Source: Gammaproteobacteria bacterium (lineage in GTDB: Bacteria; Pseudomonadota; Gammaproteobacteria; Pseudomonadales; Pseudohongiellaceae). From it: DNA of 6,398 nucleotides. Made by a program: the position numbers and the translations under genes. Shown piece by piece: positions 6,231 through 6,398 of this stretch. Within the stretch, counting starts at the first letter, position 1. Every line of letters starts with the position of its first letter. Under the pieces are notes generated by a model. It saw only the letters and a list, made by a program, of their open reading frames with translations. It did not search any database and had not been told where the DNA came from. Location of the stretch: contig DMJN01000090.1 in NCBI GenBank assembly GCA_003451715.1, positions 1-6,398 on the forward strand, written 5' to 3'.

Positions 6231-6398
6231 TGTACCCCGTCAGCACCTATGGAACAGATATAGCACGGGTTTAAAGGAGAGTTTTTGTTCATCCTAACGT
6301 GAGGAGTTGAGATGAAACAGAAACAAGCAGAACGACCCGCATCGTCAGAACGGATCATTCGTGACATCAAGCGCAAGACGCGTAAGCAATACAGTGCG
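6231..6398 (+). mobile_element. Left part of an IS3-family insertion sequence (runs off the window)
   Basis: The element is recognised by the transposase ORF starting at 6312. The left boundary is placed at TGTACCCCGTCAGCACC (6231-6247) because IS3-family inverted repeats normally begin with TG and because base composition changes there from AT-rich to mixed; the right end is not available to confirm it. About 80 bases of leader precede the ORF, a usual length. Confidence 0.55.
6312..6398 (+). CDS. IS3-family transposase OrfA, N-terminal 29 residues
   Basis: Only the first 29 codons are in the window; the frame is open at the end. The ATG at 6312 has GAGGAG at 6301-6306, five bases upstream. 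The peptide contains SERIIRDIKRKTRKQYSA, which matches the conserved start of a common IS3-type OrfA family that continues into a helix-turn-helix (HTH_Tnp_1) recognising the IS ends. In such elements OrfA is joined to the DDE integrase OrfB by frameshifting; OrfB would lie to the right of the window. The match rests on recall of the family and a short stretch, but the combination of motif, ribosome binding site and spacing is good. Whether the copy is intact cannot be told. Confidence 0.8.
   Translation, partial: MKQKQAERPASSERIIRDIKRKTRKQYSA

Larger units (their letters stand above)
5591..6311. other. 720-bp stretch with no credible gene: repeats then AT-rich DNA
   Basis: The left part (5640-5840) is a patchwork of direct and inverted repeats. 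Four overlapping open frames of 70-78 codons cross it on both strands (5590-5910), but they read through the palindromes, lack ribosome binding sites and do not resemble proteins, so they are rejected. From about 5881 to 6230 the DNA is strongly AT-rich: by hand count 14 G+C in 5941-6000, 15 in 6121-6180. It contains short palindromes and no gene. The IS leader occupies the last 80 bases. Confidence 0.7.

Overview
The window looks like accessory chromosomal DNA of a Gram-negative bacterium, most likely a marine-type gammaproteobacterium. The evidence is a large TonB-dependent outer-membrane receptor of the style common there, an outer-membrane-type lipoprotein, Sec-exported small proteins, and the start of an IS3-type transposase. 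No phylogenetic marker is present, so the taxon is an inference.

Layout. Positions 1-2069 (+) hold the C-terminal barrel of a TonB-dependent receptor whose plug lies outside the window. It ends at a strong intrinsic terminator (2100-2132). Four genes then run on the minus strand, each separated by 161-303 bp and probably transcribed separately. In window order they are: an orphan secreted protein with four cysteines (2165-2986), a secreted 157-residue protein (3290-3763), a 98-residue lipoprotein (3925-4221), and a 380-residue protein with a methyltransferase-like Rossmann signature (4448-5590). Two of them have a perfect TATAAT box just upstream. From 5591 to 6311 there is no credible gene. 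This stretch holds a structured repeat (direct repeats flanking a cloverleaf-like inverted-repeat array, about 5715-5832), then an AT-rich segment (about 5881-6230) with short palindromes, then the left part of an insertion sequence whose first ORF starts at 6312 and runs off the end.

How the genes fit together. The clearest link is between the two small envelope proteins at 3290-3763 and 3925-4221. They differ in export route and overall sequence, but share a motif in exact register, C-R-x5-G-T-x-I-x3-V-C, with 14 residues between the cysteines. This points to one envelope family present twice in tandem. The 157-residue member also carries, just after its signal peptide, an acidic EEIIVIGE stretch resembling the N-terminal region of TonB-dependent receptors. 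No pathway can be assigned. The right-hand third looks like a site where repeats and mobile DNA have accumulated.
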